Shown piece after piece: positions 33,348 through 43,160 of a stretch of 64,000 nucleotides of DNA; within the stretch, counting starts at the first letter, position 1; every line of letters begins with the position of its first letter. The notes beneath the pieces were generated by a model that had not been told where the DNA came from, did no database searches, and saw nothing but the letters and a program-made list of their open reading frames with translations. This DNA is from JBFLVU01 sp964589625. GTDB lineage: Bacteria > Acidobacteriota > UBA4820 > DSQY01. The position numbers and the translations under genes are program-made. The stretch covers positions 1 through 64,000 of the forward strand of contig CAZPSH010000008.1 of NCBI GenBank assembly GCA_964589625.1, read 5' to 3'.

Positions 33348-33926
33348 GTGGAAGCCTTTCTGGCCCGGTACGGGCTCTTGGCGGTCTTCGTGGGGATGTG
33401 GGTCGAAGGCGAGACGGTCCTGCTCGTCTCGGGCTTCCTGGCCCACCAGCGCCTCTTCTCCCTGTGGGCGCTCCTCCCTGTGGCGTTCCTGGGCGCCTTC
33501 TCGGTGGACAACGCCTTCTACGCCGCCGGGCGGTACCTGTCTTCGAACCCCCGCGTCCGCTGGTTCCTCGAACGGCCCGCCCTCCGGCGCCTCCACGAGC
33601 ACGGAGAGAGCTGGGGCGCCTTCCTGCTGGTCCGCTTCCTCTACGGCACCCGGGCCCCCTTCATGGTCTACCTGGGGAGCCGGCCCCTCCCCTACGCCCG
33701 CTTCGTCCTGAGGGAGATCCCGGCCCTGGTCCTGTGGAGCGCCCTCTGGGTCTTCTTCGGCCACGCCCTCGGCCGGGTGCTGGTGGCTCTCCTGGGAGAG
33801 CTCCACTCCTCGCACAGGACGGCGGTGGTGGCGATCCTGGTCGCGGCGGGTCTGCTCGCGGTCCTGGCCCTCGCCGCGCGCAACCGGATTCAAACCCGCT
33901 GCGCCGCGGCCGCCGAAGCGCCGTGA
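33348..33926 (+). CDS. DedA/VTT-family membrane protein
   Basis: A 192-residue protein with four to five membrane helices and the SNARE-associated/VTT pattern: FVGMWVEGETVLLVSGFLAH near the start, then DNAFYAAGRYL, and an arginine motif RFLYGTRAPFMVYLG. DedA proteins are undecaprenyl-phosphate or lipid flippases. Starts with GTG after GGGGAG. The stop overlaps the mntP start (GTGA). Confidence 0.88.
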   Translation: MEAFLARYGLLAVFVGMWVEGETVLLVSGFLAHQRLFSLWALLPVAFLGAFSVDNAFYAAGRYLSSNPRVRWFLERPALRRLHEHGESWGAFLLVRFLYGTRAPFMVYLGSRPLPYARFVLREIPALVLWSALWVFFGHALGRVLVALLGELHSSHRTAVVAILVAAGLLAVLALAARNRIQTRCAAAAEAP

Positions 33927-34489
33927 ATCCCGCGGCGCTCCTGGGTCTGGCCGTGGCCCTCGCCATGGATGCCTTTGCCGTGGCGGTGGCCACGGGGCTC
34001 TTCCTCCGGACCGTGTCCGGACGCCAGACCTTCCGACTGGCCTTCCACTTCGGTCTCTTCCAGGCCCTCATGCCCGTCCTGGGCTGGGTGGCGGGCCGGA
34101 CCGTGGCCGACCTCCTGGCCCGCTGGGACCACTGGGTGGCCTTCGGACTTCTCCTGGCCATCGGGGGGCGGATGCTCTGGGAGAGCAGGCGGGGCGGTGA
34201 CAGGGAGGGGAGGGGAGACCCCACGCGCGGGGTCTCACTGGTCGTCCTCTCCCTGGCGACCAGCATGGATGCGCTGGCCGTGGGGCTGAGCCTCTCCCTG
34301 CTCGACGTGAGGATCCTGTGGCCCGCCGCGGTCATCGGCGCGGTGTGCGCCGCGTTTACTTGCGCGGGCCTTCATCTGGGACGCCTGGCCGGCGGCGCGG
34401 CCCGGTTGGGCCGTTGGGCGGAACGGGCGGGAGGAATCGTGCTCCTCGCCATCGGCGTCCACATCCTCTGGGAGCACGGGGCGTTCTGA
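33923..34489 (+). CDS. mntP: Manganese efflux pump MntP
   Basis: A 188-residue protein with six membrane helices in two related halves. Each half has the MDAxAV motif (AMDAFAVAVATG and SMDALAVGLSLS) whose Asp residues bind Mn2+. Exports Mn2+ at the inner membrane. GTG start coupled to the DedA gene. No yybP-ykoY riboswitch could be recognised upstream of the two-gene unit. Divergent sodA suggests shared manganese or redox control. Confidence 0.92.
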   Translation: MNPAALLGLAVALAMDAFAVAVATGLFLRTVSGRQTFRLAFHFGLFQALMPVLGWVAGRTVADLLARWDHWVAFGLLLAIGGRMLWESRRGGDREGRGDPTRGVSLVVLSLATSMDALAVGLSLSLLDVRILWPAAVIGAVCAAFTCAGLHLGRLAGGAARLGRWAERAGGIVLLAIGVHILWEHGAF

Positions 34490-34507
34490 AGCGGTGCCGC
34501 CCGGAGG

Positions 34508-37500
34508 CTACTCCTCCTTCCAATCCGGAACGCGGCCGGGCGTCCACGGGGCTCCCAGGCCCTCCATGCGGGTTTCGAAAGCGGAGACGTCGGCCGCGAG
34601 CGTCCGGAGGTCCGACAGGAAGGGAGAAAAGGCCGCGGAGGCCGCCCGCACCGCCTCCTCGTGCGTGCCGGTGGGCCGCGAGGTGGTGCCGAAGTGGCCG
34701 CCCACGACCTGCTGGATTCGCTCCAAAATGGAGGGCGGGTCGGGTTCGTTCCGGCGCCGGACGGTTTCGTCCCCTCGGAGCCGGACGATAAGGTCCTGAA
34801 GCCGCCCTTCCAGCCGCCGGACCTCGAGGGCCGCTCCGGGAGGGACAGAGGGGGCCTCGTCCACGGCCTTGACCAGGTGAGCCAGACGATCCTTCAATTC
34901 AACCAGGAAGGCATCCGAACCCAGGACCGCGCGCTGGAGCCGCTGGGTCTTCCGACCGAAGGCGAGGGTCTCCGCTCTCTGGGCCTCCGACAACTCTCCG
35001 CTCCACAGCGGTTCCACCGTGAAGGGTCGGGGCCCCGATAGGGCGGTGACCGTCCCGCCCACGCGGGAAAACAACTGGACCCGGTAGACCCCTGGAGCGG
35101 CGAGGGGCCCCGTCGGCACCGGTGCCCACGGGTTGAAGTCTTCGGGGGCCTTGAGGCGAACCGGGTCCGCGGGCGGGAAGCGGAGGTCCCAACTCACGCG
35201 GTGAAAGCCGGCCGTGACGGGGCCCGTCAAGGTGCGGACCGGATTCCCGTCGGCGTCGCTGACCAGGAGAAGGACGGCCGGGGCTTCTTCGCGGTCCTCC
35301 GCGCGCAGTGCGTCCCAGGAGGGGTAGGGGACCGCTCTCTTCTCCTCTTCCGCCTTCTTTTCGGCTTCCTGCCGCTGTCTCCTCAGGCTTCGGATCTCCT
35401 CCTTCAACCGGTACGTGAAGACGGCGCCGAAAGGCGGGTTGGGCGCCGTGAAGAAGGCGTCCCCCAGGCTGGCCTTCTCCGGGAGCCCCAGGGGGGAGGA
35501 GGGAACGAAGAGCCAGGCCCGCTTCACGGGGTAGAGCGCGGAGGGCCGCGCGAGGGCCTCGTTTGTGGCCTCCCGTAACGGAGAGTAATCGTCGAGGATG
35601 TAGATGCCCCGCCCGAAGGTAGCCACCACCAGGTCGTCCTCCCGGCGCTGAATCTCCAGGTCCCGGACGGCGATGGTGGGAAGGCCTCCCTTGAGGCGGA
35701 TCCACCTTCCACCGCCGTCCCTGGAGAAGAAGAGGCCGAATTCCGTCCCCGCGAAGAGGAGGTCCTTCTCAACGCGGTCTTCCGCCACGGTGTACACGGT
35801 TCCCCGGGCGGGGAGGTTTCCGACGATGGAGGTCCAGGTCCGGCCTCGGTCCGAACTCTTGAGGAGGTAGGGCTTGAAGTCCCCCTCCTTGTGGTTGTCA
35901 AAGGCCGCGTAGACAACACCCGGGCCGTGGCGGGAGGCCTCCAGATCGCTCACGTAGGCCCGCTCGGGCACCCCCGGAAAAGTCCCCACCGTGCGCCAGG
36001 TGCCGCCGCCGTCCTCGGTGGTCTGGACGAGCCCGTCGTCGGTTCCGGCATAGAGGAGCCCCTCCAGGAGCGGGGACTCGGAGAGGGAGACCACGTTTCC
36101 GTAAAAGGACGTGGAGGCGTTCTTGGCCACCGCGTCCACCCCCCACACTCTCCCCATCATGGGCAGGGTGTTGCGGTCGATCCGCCGGGAGAGGTCCGGG
36201 CTCACCGGCCGCCAGGAGGAGCCGCGGTCGTCGCTGCGAAAAATCATCTGGGCGGCGAAGTAGAGCCGGGCCGGGTCGTGGTGGCTCACCAAGAGGGGCG
36301 AGTCCCAGTTGAACCGCAGGGGGTCCCCGCCCGGGGCGGGCTGGGGCTGGATGTCCAGGACCTCGCCGGTCTTCCGGTCGTACCGGATGAGCCCTCCGTA
36401 CTGGGACTGAGAATAGACGAGGTCGGGATTGTCGGGGTCCACCTGAGTCTTGAAGCCGTCCCCCCCAACGGTGACGACCCAGTCGGCGTTCGTGATCCCG
36501 TGGGTGGTCGTCGTGCGGGAGGGGCCGCCCAGGGTGTTGTTGTCCTGGGTGCCGCCATAGACGTTGTAAAAGGGGTGCGCGTTGTCGGGAGTCACCCTGT
36601 AGAACTGGGTTACGGGCAGGTTGTCCGTGAACTTCCACGTGGCCCCGCGGTCAAAGCTCTCGTAGATCCCGCCGTCGCAGCCCGCGAGCAGGTGGTCCGT
36701 GTTCCGGGGGTCGATCCACAGGGCGTGGTTGTCCACGTGCTTGAAGCGCTCGCCCACCTTCCGGAAGGTCTTCCCCCCGTCTTCGGTGACCTTCAACCAC
36801 GTATCCATCAGGTAGACGCGGTCGGGGTCCTTGGGGTCGGCGACGATCTCGTTGTAGTACTGCCCGGAGGAGGTCTGGATGTCGCTGAGCTTCTCCCAGG
36901 TCTCGCCTCGGTCTTTCGAGCGGAAGAAGCCGCCCTCCTCGAGGGCCGCCTCGACGATGGCGTAGACCACGTCGGGGTCTGCCGGGGAGACGGCCAGGCC
37001 CACGCGCCCCAGCTCCGCCTTGGGGAGGCCTTGGGACACCTTGCGCCACGTCTCCCCGCCGTCCGTGCTCTTGTGAATCGCCGCCTCGGGGCCGCCGTTC
37101 ACGAGGCCCCACACGTGGCGGCGGCGCTGGTAGGACGCCGCCAGGAGGACGTCGGGATCGCGGGGATCCATGACCACGTCGGTGACGCCCGTGTCGTCGC
37201 TGATCGCCAGCACACGCCGCCAGGTCTTGCCGCCGTCCGTCGTCTTGTAGAGGCCGCGATCCCCCCCGCGGGTCCACAGGGGGCCCTGGGCCGCCGCGTA
37301 GACCGTGTCCGAGTCCCGAGGGTCCACGAGGATCTTGGCGATGTGCTCCGAGGACTTGAGCCCCACGTTCTTCCAACTCTTGCCTCCGTCCTCGGACCGG
37401 TAGATTCCGTCCCCGTATCCGACGCTGCGCTGGCTGTTGTTCTCCCCCGTGCCCACCCAGACCACGAAGGGGTTCTTCGGATCCAGCGCCACGCACCCGA

Positions 37501-37795
37501 TGGAGTAGGAGCCCTCCGCGTCGAAGACGGGCGTCCACGTCGTGCCCCCGTTCTCCGTGAGCCAGACCCCGCCCGAGGCCACGGCCGCGAAAAAGCGCTC
37601 GGGCCGGTCGGGGTCCACGGCGAAATCGGCGATCCGCCCCGACATGAAGGCGGGCCCCACGGGTCTCAGTTCCAACCCCTCGAATTCCTTGGAGGGGTCG
37701 GGCGTGGGGCGACCGGCGGGGGCGGCGGTGTCCGCCGCCAGGAGGATCGCCGGCGAGAGGAGGGCCGCGAAGAGGACACGGGAGTACGATCGCAT
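34508..37795 (-). CDS. Secreted BNR/Vps10-type beta-propeller protein
   Basis: A 1095-residue protein with a signal peptide (1-22) and at least eleven Asp-box repeats (SxDxGxTW pattern, such as TENGGTTWTP, SEDGGKSWKN and TTDGGKTWRR) over residues about 30-720, building a ten-bladed-type propeller as in sortilin/Vps10 and xyloglucanase folds. An FGRGIYILDD stretch marks the end of the propeller. A Lys/Glu linker, a beta-sandwich region (about 850-940) and a helical tail follow. No catalytic residues recognised. Such proteins are abundant in Acidobacteriota and probably bind or process extracellular polymers. Confidence 0.85.
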   Translation of the reverse strand: MRSYSRVLFAALLSPAILLAADTAAPAGRPTPDPSKEFEGLELRPVGPAFMSGRIADFAVDPDRPERFFAAVASGGVWLTENGGTTWTPVFDAEGSYSIGCVALDPKNPFVVWVGTGENNSQRSVGYGDGIYRSEDGGKSWKNVGLKSSEHIAKILVDPRDSDTVYAAAQGPLWTRGGDRGLYKTTDGGKTWRRVLAISDDTGVTDVVMDPRDPDVLLAASYQRRRHVWGLVNGGPEAAIHKSTDGGETWRKVSQGLPKAELGRVGLAVSPADPDVVYAIVEAALEEGGFFRSKDRGETWEKLSDIQTSSGQYYNEIVADPKDPDRVYLMDTWLKVTEDGGKTFRKVGERFKHVDNHALWIDPRNTDHLLAGCDGGIYESFDRGATWKFTDNLPVTQFYRVTPDNAHPFYNVYGGTQDNNTLGGPSRTTTTHGITNADWVVTVGGDGFKTQVDPDNPDLVYSQSQYGGLIRYDRKTGEVLDIQPQPAPGGDPLRFNWDSPLLVSHHDPARLYFAAQMIFRSDDRGSSWRPVSPDLSRRIDRNTLPMMGRVWGVDAVAKNASTSFYGNVVSLSESPLLEGLLYAGTDDGLVQTTEDGGGTWRTVGTFPGVPERAYVSDLEASRHGPGVVYAAFDNHKEGDFKPYLLKSSDRGRTWTSIVGNLPARGTVYTVAEDRVEKDLLFAGTEFGLFFSRDGGGRWIRLKGGLPTIAVRDLEIQRREDDLVVATFGRGIYILDDYSPLREATNEALARPSALYPVKRAWLFVPSSPLGLPEKASLGDAFFTAPNPPFGAVFTYRLKEEIRSLRRQRQEAEKKAEEEKRAVPYPSWDALRAEDREEAPAVLLLVSDADGNPVRTLTGPVTAGFHRVSWDLRFPPADPVRLKAPEDFNPWAPVPTGPLAAPGVYRVQLFSRVGGTVTALSGPRPFTVEPLWSGELSEAQRAETLAFGRKTQRLQRAVLGSDAFLVELKDRLAHLVKAVDEAPSVPPGAALEVRRLEGRLQDLIVRLRGDETVRRRNEPDPPSILERIQQVVGGHFGTTSRPTGTHEEAVRAASAAFSPFLSDLRTLAADVSAFETRMEGLGAPWTPGRVPDWKEE

Positions 37796-37872
37796 GGGGG
37801 ACCTCCGGAGAAAGAGGCGGCCGCCCTCGGGCGGCCGCCGGAACCCACCGATGGAACCTGAGCCGGCCGAGG

Positions 37873-38196
37873 TCAGCGGTCCCGGGAATCCAGCGAGGCG
37901 AGCAGAACGCGGGCCTCCCTCTGGATCAGGCTGTTTCCGCGCTTTCGCCCCACGTCCTCGTCCTGGACCTTTTCCAGGAAGCCCAAAATGCGGCAGTGGT
38001 TCTCCCAGGGTTCGGCCTCCGCCTTCCCGAAGCGGCAGGAGGGACACTCGTTGTTGCAGCCGAGGTCCTTGAGGGCCTCCGTGCGGTCCATCTCCTCGAG
38101 CAGGTCCCGCAGGGCGAACATGGATTCGGGCTTTGCGTTGGTGGCGTAGGCCTCGAGGACCTTCCGGATCTCGTAGAGCAGTGCGGCGCCGGCCAT
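37873..38196 (-). CDS. Small cysteine-motif protein of unknown function
   Basis: A 107-residue protein. Helical N-terminus, then a four-Cys cluster C47-x3-C51-x2-C54-x13-C68 within a charged segment that could bind zinc or an iron-sulfur cluster. The basic tail is helical. Start at 38196 with GGGAGG. Between kup and the BNR gene on the same strand. No family recognised. Confidence 0.7.
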   Translation of the reverse strand: MAGAALLYEIRKVLEAYATNAKPESMFALRDLLEEMDRTEALKDLGCNNECPSCRFGKAEAEPWENHCRILGFLEKVQDEDVGRKRGNSLIQREARVLLASLDSRDR

Positions 38197-38275
38197 GCTT
38201 TTCCTCCCGTGGATCGCAAGGCGCCACTTTACCCGACCCGCCGGCAAAGTCAATCGGCCCCCGCGCCCGCGTCCT

Positions 38276-40171
38276 TCAAATTTCGATCTGGGCTCCGAGC
38301 TCCACCACGCGGTTCACGGGGATACCGAAGAACGCCGTGGCCGGCTGGGCGTTCCTCGATAGGAGGGCGAAGAGGCGCTCTCGCCAGCGGGCCATGCCCG
38401 GCCGGCTGGAAGGGATCAGCGTCTCCCGTCCGAGAAAGAAGCTCGTCTGCATCATGTCGAAATGGAGGCCGAACCGCGCCGCCGCCCTGAGGAGTTCGGG
38501 GACGTCGGGGGTTTCCATGAACCCCAGCCGGGCCGTGATCCGGTGGATACCCTGACCCACCTCCTCCACCTTCAGGCGGTCCTCCCCGCGAACGTAGGGT
38601 TCTTCCTCCGTCACCACCGTCAGGAAGACCACTTCCTCGTGAAGCACGTGATAGTGCTTGAGGTTGTGCAGGAGGGCGACGGGGACCCCCTCGGGATTCC
38701 CCGTCATGTAGACGGCCGAGCCCTTCACGCGGAGGGGCGGGTTTCTTTCCAGGTCCGCAAGGAACAGGTCCAGGGGGAGGACCTGTTCCTGCAGGCGGGC
38801 GTACAGGATCTCCCGGCCCCGCTTCCACGTCGTCATGAGGGTGAAGACGAAGGCGGCGATTACGAGGGGGAACCATCCTCCCTGGGGCACCTTGATGATG
38901 TTGGCACCCCAGAAGGCCAGATCGGCCGCCAGGAGGGCCGCCGCCAGCGGGACGGCCATCCCCAGGCTCCACTTCCACAGTCCCCGGGTGAGGAAGAAAA
39001 AGAGGACCGTGGCGAAGACCATGTCCGTCGTTACGGCGACGCCGTAGGCGGCGGCGAGATTGTCCGAATTCCCGAAGCCGAGGACCAGGGAAAGGGTGGC
39101 CACCATGAGCGCCCAGTTCACGGAGGGGACGTAGATTTGTCCGATCTCCCGGCTCGATGTGTGACGGATCGCCACCCGCGGGCAGAAGCCGAGCTGGATG
39201 GCCTGCCGGGTGAGGGAGAAGGACCCGGAAATGACCGCCTGGGAGGCGATGATGGTGGCCGCCGTGGCCAGGACCACCAGGGGAAGCACGGCCCACGGGG
39301 GGGCGAGGAGGAAGAAGGGGTTCTCCACGTGCTCCGGGTGCCGGATCAGGAGGGCGCCCTGGCCGAAGTAGTTGAGGAGGAGGGCCGGGAAGACCAGGCT
39401 GAACCACGTGAGCCGAATGGGCCGGCGTCCGAAATGGCCCATGTCTGCGTAGAGGGCCTCTCCGCCCGTGACCACCAGAAAGACCGCGCCCAAGGCGAGG
39501 AACCCCGCGCCGCGGTTTTCCAGCAGGAACCGGAACCCGTAGAGAGGGTTGAGGGCCGCAAGAACCTTCGGGGCCAGCAGGATGCCCCGAAGGCCCAGGA
39601 CGGCGAGGACCAGAAACCAGAGGAACATGACGGGGCCGAACACCGCGCCGACCTTGGCCGTTCCCCGCCGCTGAAAGAAGAAGAGGGCGACGAGGAGGAA
39701 GAGGGTGAGGGGCTGTACGTAGGGATGGAGGACGGGTGTGGCCACCTCCAGGCCCTCCACGGCGGAAAGGACCGAGATGGCCGGAGTGATCATCCCGTCC
39801 CCGTACAGAAGGGCGGCGCCAAAGAGGCCGGCCAGGGTCAGAATCCGGAAGAGGCCGCGGCGGTGGGCGTACGGCTTTCGGGCCAGGGCCATGAGGGCGA
39901 GAATGCCCCCCTCCCCGCGGTTGTCGGCTTGCAGGATGAAGCCCAGATACTTGGTGCAGATGACGAGCACCAGCGCCCAGAAAATGAGCGACAGGGCCCC
40001 CAGGATATTGCCCGCGTCGAGTCGTACGCCGTGGCCTTCATCGAAGCAGACCCGGAGCGCGTAGAGGGGGCTCGTGCCGATGTCGCCGAAGACGACGCCG
40101 AGGGCCGTGAGGGCGAGCAGGGCAAGGCGCCCCGGTTCTTTTTCGGCCCGAAGGGAGGCGGGGGGGCCCAC
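38276..40171 (-). CDS. kup: Kup-family potassium uptake protein
   Basis: A 631-residue transporter with the signature GVVFGDIGTSPLYALR at the start, twelve predicted membrane helices to about residue 440, and a long cytoplasmic C-terminal domain. H+-coupled K+ import. GTG start at 40171 after GGGAGGGG. The C-terminal end (GIPVNRVVELGAQIEI) is family-like, so the gene is complete. Confidence 0.95.
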   Translation of the reverse strand: MGPPASLRAEKEPGRLALLALTALGVVFGDIGTSPLYALRVCFDEGHGVRLDAGNILGALSLIFWALVLVICTKYLGFILQADNRGEGGILALMALARKPYAHRRGLFRILTLAGLFGAALLYGDGMITPAISVLSAVEGLEVATPVLHPYVQPLTLFLLVALFFFQRRGTAKVGAVFGPVMFLWFLVLAVLGLRGILLAPKVLAALNPLYGFRFLLENRGAGFLALGAVFLVVTGGEALYADMGHFGRRPIRLTWFSLVFPALLLNYFGQGALLIRHPEHVENPFFLLAPPWAVLPLVVLATAATIIASQAVISGSFSLTRQAIQLGFCPRVAIRHTSSREIGQIYVPSVNWALMVATLSLVLGFGNSDNLAAAYGVAVTTDMVFATVLFFFLTRGLWKWSLGMAVPLAAALLAADLAFWGANIIKVPQGGWFPLVIAAFVFTLMTTWKRGREILYARLQEQVLPLDLFLADLERNPPLRVKGSAVYMTGNPEGVPVALLHNLKHYHVLHEEVVFLTVVTEEEPYVRGEDRLKVEEVGQGIHRITARLGFMETPDVPELLRAAARFGLHFDMMQTSFFLGRETLIPSSRPGMARWRERLFALLSRNAQPATAFFGIPVNRVVELGAQIEI

Positions 40172-40262
40172 GGCGCCTACCCCTCCCGCCTACCGGCGGG
40201 CATCGAGCGGGGGATCCTCGGCCTCCGGACCCTCCGCCCCGATGTCCTGTAAGAGGGCGGGA

Positions 40263-40643
40263 TCACGGGCGCACCGTGCCTCCGGCCAGGACCGAAAGCA
40301 CCCGGCCGATCTGGTCCTTGTGATGGCGGATCACGTCCTCAGGCGTGCCCCAGGAGCCCGACTTGCGCGCCAGGACCTCCACCACCTTCTCCAGGCTCTG
40401 GGCCGTCGGGCGGTCGAAGTCCCCGCCGGACTCGCGGAAGGCCAGGCGCACCGCGCCCTCCACGCTGGCCAGGAGGGTGGCTTCGGTGGGGGTCTGGCCG
40501 AGCCGCTCCCGGGCCCGGGCGAAGGTCTCCTTCTGGGCCTCCAGGAAACACCGGACGATGAGCTCCCGGGCCTTTTCCGGAGTCAGGCCCACGAGATCCG
40601 TGGCGGGAACGACCCATTTCGCGTGCGCGGACTCTCCGTCCAT
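40263..40643 (-). CDS. Small hypothetical helical protein
   Basis: A 126-residue, mostly helical soluble protein. Start at 40643 with GAGGGGG. A segment TPEKARELIVRCFLEAQ and a C-terminal PEDVIRHHKDQIGRVLS look conserved-type, but I cannot place the family. Lies between cysS and kup in the same direction. Confidence 0.7.
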   Translation of the reverse strand: MDGESAHAKWVVPATDLVGLTPEKARELIVRCFLEAQKETFARARERLGQTPTEATLLASVEGAVRLAFRESGGDFDRPTAQSLEKVVEVLARKSGSWGTPEDVIRHHKDQIGRVLSVLAGGTVRP

Positions 40644-40736
40644 GGGCTCACCCCCTCGAGTCGAGAACGGAATGAAGCCGGTTCCTCAAGGTTAGGTCCA
40701 CGAGGCCCGGTTCGCAAGGCCATGGCCCCCCCCCTC

Positions 40737-42116
40737 TCAGGCGCGCTTCCAGCGCACTCCCTGGGGGGTGTCTTCGAGAAGGATCCCCCGCGCCTTGAGC
40801 TCGTCCCGGATCCGGTCGGCCTCGGCGAAGTCCTTGAGTTTTCGGGCCTCCTGCCGCCGCCGGATGAGGTCCTCCACGTCCGCGTCGAGCAGGGGCTTGT
40901 CCTCGAGCGGGATTCCGAAAACCGCCTCGAAGTCCGTAATCAGGCCGAGGGCCGCCTCCCGGTCCGGCGCCCCCAGCCTTCCCTGATCCAGGGCCGTGTT
41001 CCCGGCGCGCACGGCTTCGAAGAGTGCCGAAAGGGCGACGGCGGTGTTGAGGTCGTCCTCCAGGGCATCGCGAAAAGCCCTTCGGGCCGGCTCGAAGGTG
41101 CCGAGCGCCTCGCTGCTCGCTGGAGTCGATTCTTCCAGGCGCGCCCGAAAAGCCCTGAGCCGCCCCAAGGCCGTCTTGGCGGCATCGAGGCCCTCGAAGG
41201 TGAAGTTCAGGGACTTCCGGTAGGGGACGGAGAGAAGGAGGTAGCGGATGGCCATGGGATCCGCCCCCTTCTCGAGCAGGTCCCTCAGCGTGTAGAAGTT
41301 GCCGAGGGATTTGCTCATCTTCTCCCCGTTCACCATGAGGTGCTCCACGTGGAGCCAGTGGCGGACGGGCGCCTTTCCCGAAGCCCCGCGGCTCTGGGCG
41401 ATCTCGTTTTCGTGGTGGGGGAAGATGAGGTCCACCCCGCCCGAGTGGAGGTCGAAGACCTCGCCCAGGTACTTCCGGCTCATGGCCGAGCACTCCAGGT
41501 GCCATCCCGGCCGGCCGGGTCCCCACGGGCTCTCCCAGAAGGGCTCTCCGGGCCGCGCGGCCTTCCACAGGACGAAGTCCCTCGCCGACTCCTTGTCGTA
41601 GTGGTCGCTGTCCACCCGGGCGCCGTCGAGGTTTCCCGACAGGTCCACGGTGCACAGGCAGCCGTACTGGGGAAGGCTGGAGACGCGGAAGTACACCGAT
41701 CCCTGGCTCAGGTAGGTGTGGCCGTTGCGCTCCATGTCGGCCACCAGCGCGAGCATCTCGGGGATATGGTCCGTGGCCCGCGGGTAGACGTCCGCCGGCA
41801 GGTTGTTCAGGGTCCCCATGTCCTCGAAGAAGAGGGCGGCGAAGCGGTCCGTGAGCTCCCGCAGGGGAACTCCGTCCCGGTTCGAGCGCTCGATGGTCCG
41901 GTCGTCGATGTCCGTGAGGTTCTTCACGTGAAGGACCCGGAATCCCTCCCAGAGGAGGAAGCGCTTCAGGAGGTCCTCCGCGCAGAAGGTGCGGAAGTTG
42001 CCGATGTGGGCCACGTCGTAGACCGTGGGGCCGCAGGTGTACATCTTCACGAGCCCGGGCTCGAGGGGCTCGAAGGGCTCCGCCTTGCGGGACAGGGAAT
42101 TGGTCAGGCGGATCAC
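40737..42116 (-). CDS. cysS: Cysteinyl-tRNA synthetase
   Basis: A 459-residue class I synthetase. The N-terminal zinc-site Cys is in MYTCGPTVYD, the HIGH motif reads HIGN (VAHIGNFRTF), KMSKS is intact in NGEKMSKSLGN, and the C-terminal anticodon-binding DALR domain is present. GTG start overlapping the stop of the DAHP synthase gene (GTGA), so the two are coupled. Charges tRNA-Cys; also relevant to the UGA-coded peroxiredoxin only in that Cys and Sec are distinct here. Confidence 0.97.
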   Translation of the reverse strand: MIRLTNSLSRKAEPFEPLEPGLVKMYTCGPTVYDVAHIGNFRTFCAEDLLKRFLLWEGFRVLHVKNLTDIDDRTIERSNRDGVPLRELTDRFAALFFEDMGTLNNLPADVYPRATDHIPEMLALVADMERNGHTYLSQGSVYFRVSSLPQYGCLCTVDLSGNLDGARVDSDHYDKESARDFVLWKAARPGEPFWESPWGPGRPGWHLECSAMSRKYLGEVFDLHSGGVDLIFPHHENEIAQSRGASGKAPVRHWLHVEHLMVNGEKMSKSLGNFYTLRDLLEKGADPMAIRYLLLSVPYRKSLNFTFEGLDAAKTALGRLRAFRARLEESTPASSEALGTFEPARRAFRDALEDDLNTAVALSALFEAVRAGNTALDQGRLGAPDREAALGLITDFEAVFGIPLEDKPLLDADVEDLIRRRQEARKLKDFAEADRIRDELKARGILLEDTPQGVRWKRA

Positions 42117-43138
42117 GCCCCGTCCCCGAAGGTCCGTCCCACGACCGGCGCCAGGGCCCTGAGATCCCCCGCCAGCCGGGCCAGTTCCTCGGGCAGGAGG
42201 GCCTGGGGTCCGTCCGAGAGGGCGGCGGGAGGGTCGGGATGGACCTCCACCAGCAGGCCGTCGGCGCCTGCCACCGCGGCCGCGCGGGCCAGCGGAAGGA
42301 CCAGCCGCCGGGCTCCCGATGCGTGGGAGGGATCCACGAGGACGGGGAGGTGGGTCATCTCCTTGAGGAGAACCACCGAGCCGAGGTCCAGGCTGTTCCG
42401 CAGGGAGGGGTCGAAGGAGCGGACCCCCCGCTCGCACAGCACCACGTGGGGATTTCCGCCCGCCAGGATGTACTCGGCGGCGAGGAGGAGCTCCTCCCGG
42501 GTGGCGGCCAGGCCCCGCTTGAGGAGGACGGGCCTTCCCAGCCGGCCCAGCGCCTTCAGGAGGGGGAAGTTCTGCATGTTCCGGCTTCCCACCTGGATCA
42601 CGTCGGCGAAGTCCGCCACGCGGGGCAGGTCCTCCCGGTCCAGGACCTCGCTCACCATGGCCAGGCCATGGCGGTCGCAGGCCTCCCGGTGGAGACGCAG
42701 GCCCTCCTCGCCGAGGCCCTGGAAGGCGTAGGGGCTGGTCCGGGGTTTGAAGGAACCGCCCCGCAGGAGGGTGCCGCCGGCCGCCTTCACCGCTTCGGCG
42801 CACGCCTCGATTTGCTCCGGGCTCTCCACGGCGCACGGGCCCGCGGCGAGGACCAGGGCGCGGGCGCCGATCCGCGCGGGTCCCGCCTGGACCACGGTGC
42901 CTTCGAGCCGGATGGAGCGGGAGGCGAGGACGTACCCCTCCCGCAGAGGGCCCGCCTGCCGGATGCCCGGCAGGGCCGCCAGGCCGTCGCGGACCTCCGC
43001 GGATACCTCTCCGTCCACCACCCACACCTCCCGCCCGCCGGTCTTCTGGGGCCGGAAGTCGACGGCGCGCGACGACAGGAGGTCCCGGGCCCGGCCCAGG
43101 TCCTCCGTGGTGGCGTCGGCTTCAAAGACGACGATCAA
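42113..43138 (-). CDS. aroF: DAHP synthase (3-deoxy-7-phosphoheptulonate synthase) with ferredoxin-like regulatory domain
   Basis: A 341-residue type I-beta DAHP synthase of the Thermotoga type. The first about 65 residues form the ferredoxin-like domain that binds Tyr or Phe for feedback control. The TIM-barrel carries AGPCAVES, GSFKPRTSPYAFQG, QVGSRNMQNF, LLKRG and DPSHASG. First step of the shikimate pathway: PEP + erythrose-4-phosphate. The likely start is TTG 43138 after GCGGAGGCGCC; no ATG fits the family N-terminus. Driven by the promoter at 43161-43189. Confidence 0.95.
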   Translation of the reverse strand: MIVVFEADATTEDLGRARDLLSSRAVDFRPQKTGGREVWVVDGEVSAEVRDGLAALPGIRQAGPLREGYVLASRSIRLEGTVVQAGPARIGARALVLAAGPCAVESPEQIEACAEAVKAAGGTLLRGGSFKPRTSPYAFQGLGEEGLRLHREACDRHGLAMVSEVLDREDLPRVADFADVIQVGSRNMQNFPLLKALGRLGRPVLLKRGLAATREELLLAAEYILAGGNPHVVLCERGVRSFDPSLRNSLDLGSVVLLKEMTHLPVLVDPSHASGARRLVLPLARAAAVAGADGLLVEVHPDPPAALSDGPQALLPEELARLAGDLRALAPVVGRTFGDGA

Positions 43139-43160
43139 GGCGCCTCCGCAAGAAACCCCA

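Noticed and set aside
42117..43025. Upstream extension of the cysS frame
   Set aside because: Low-complexity shadow of the DAHP synthase gene; the GTG at 42116 gives the normal CysS N-terminus.
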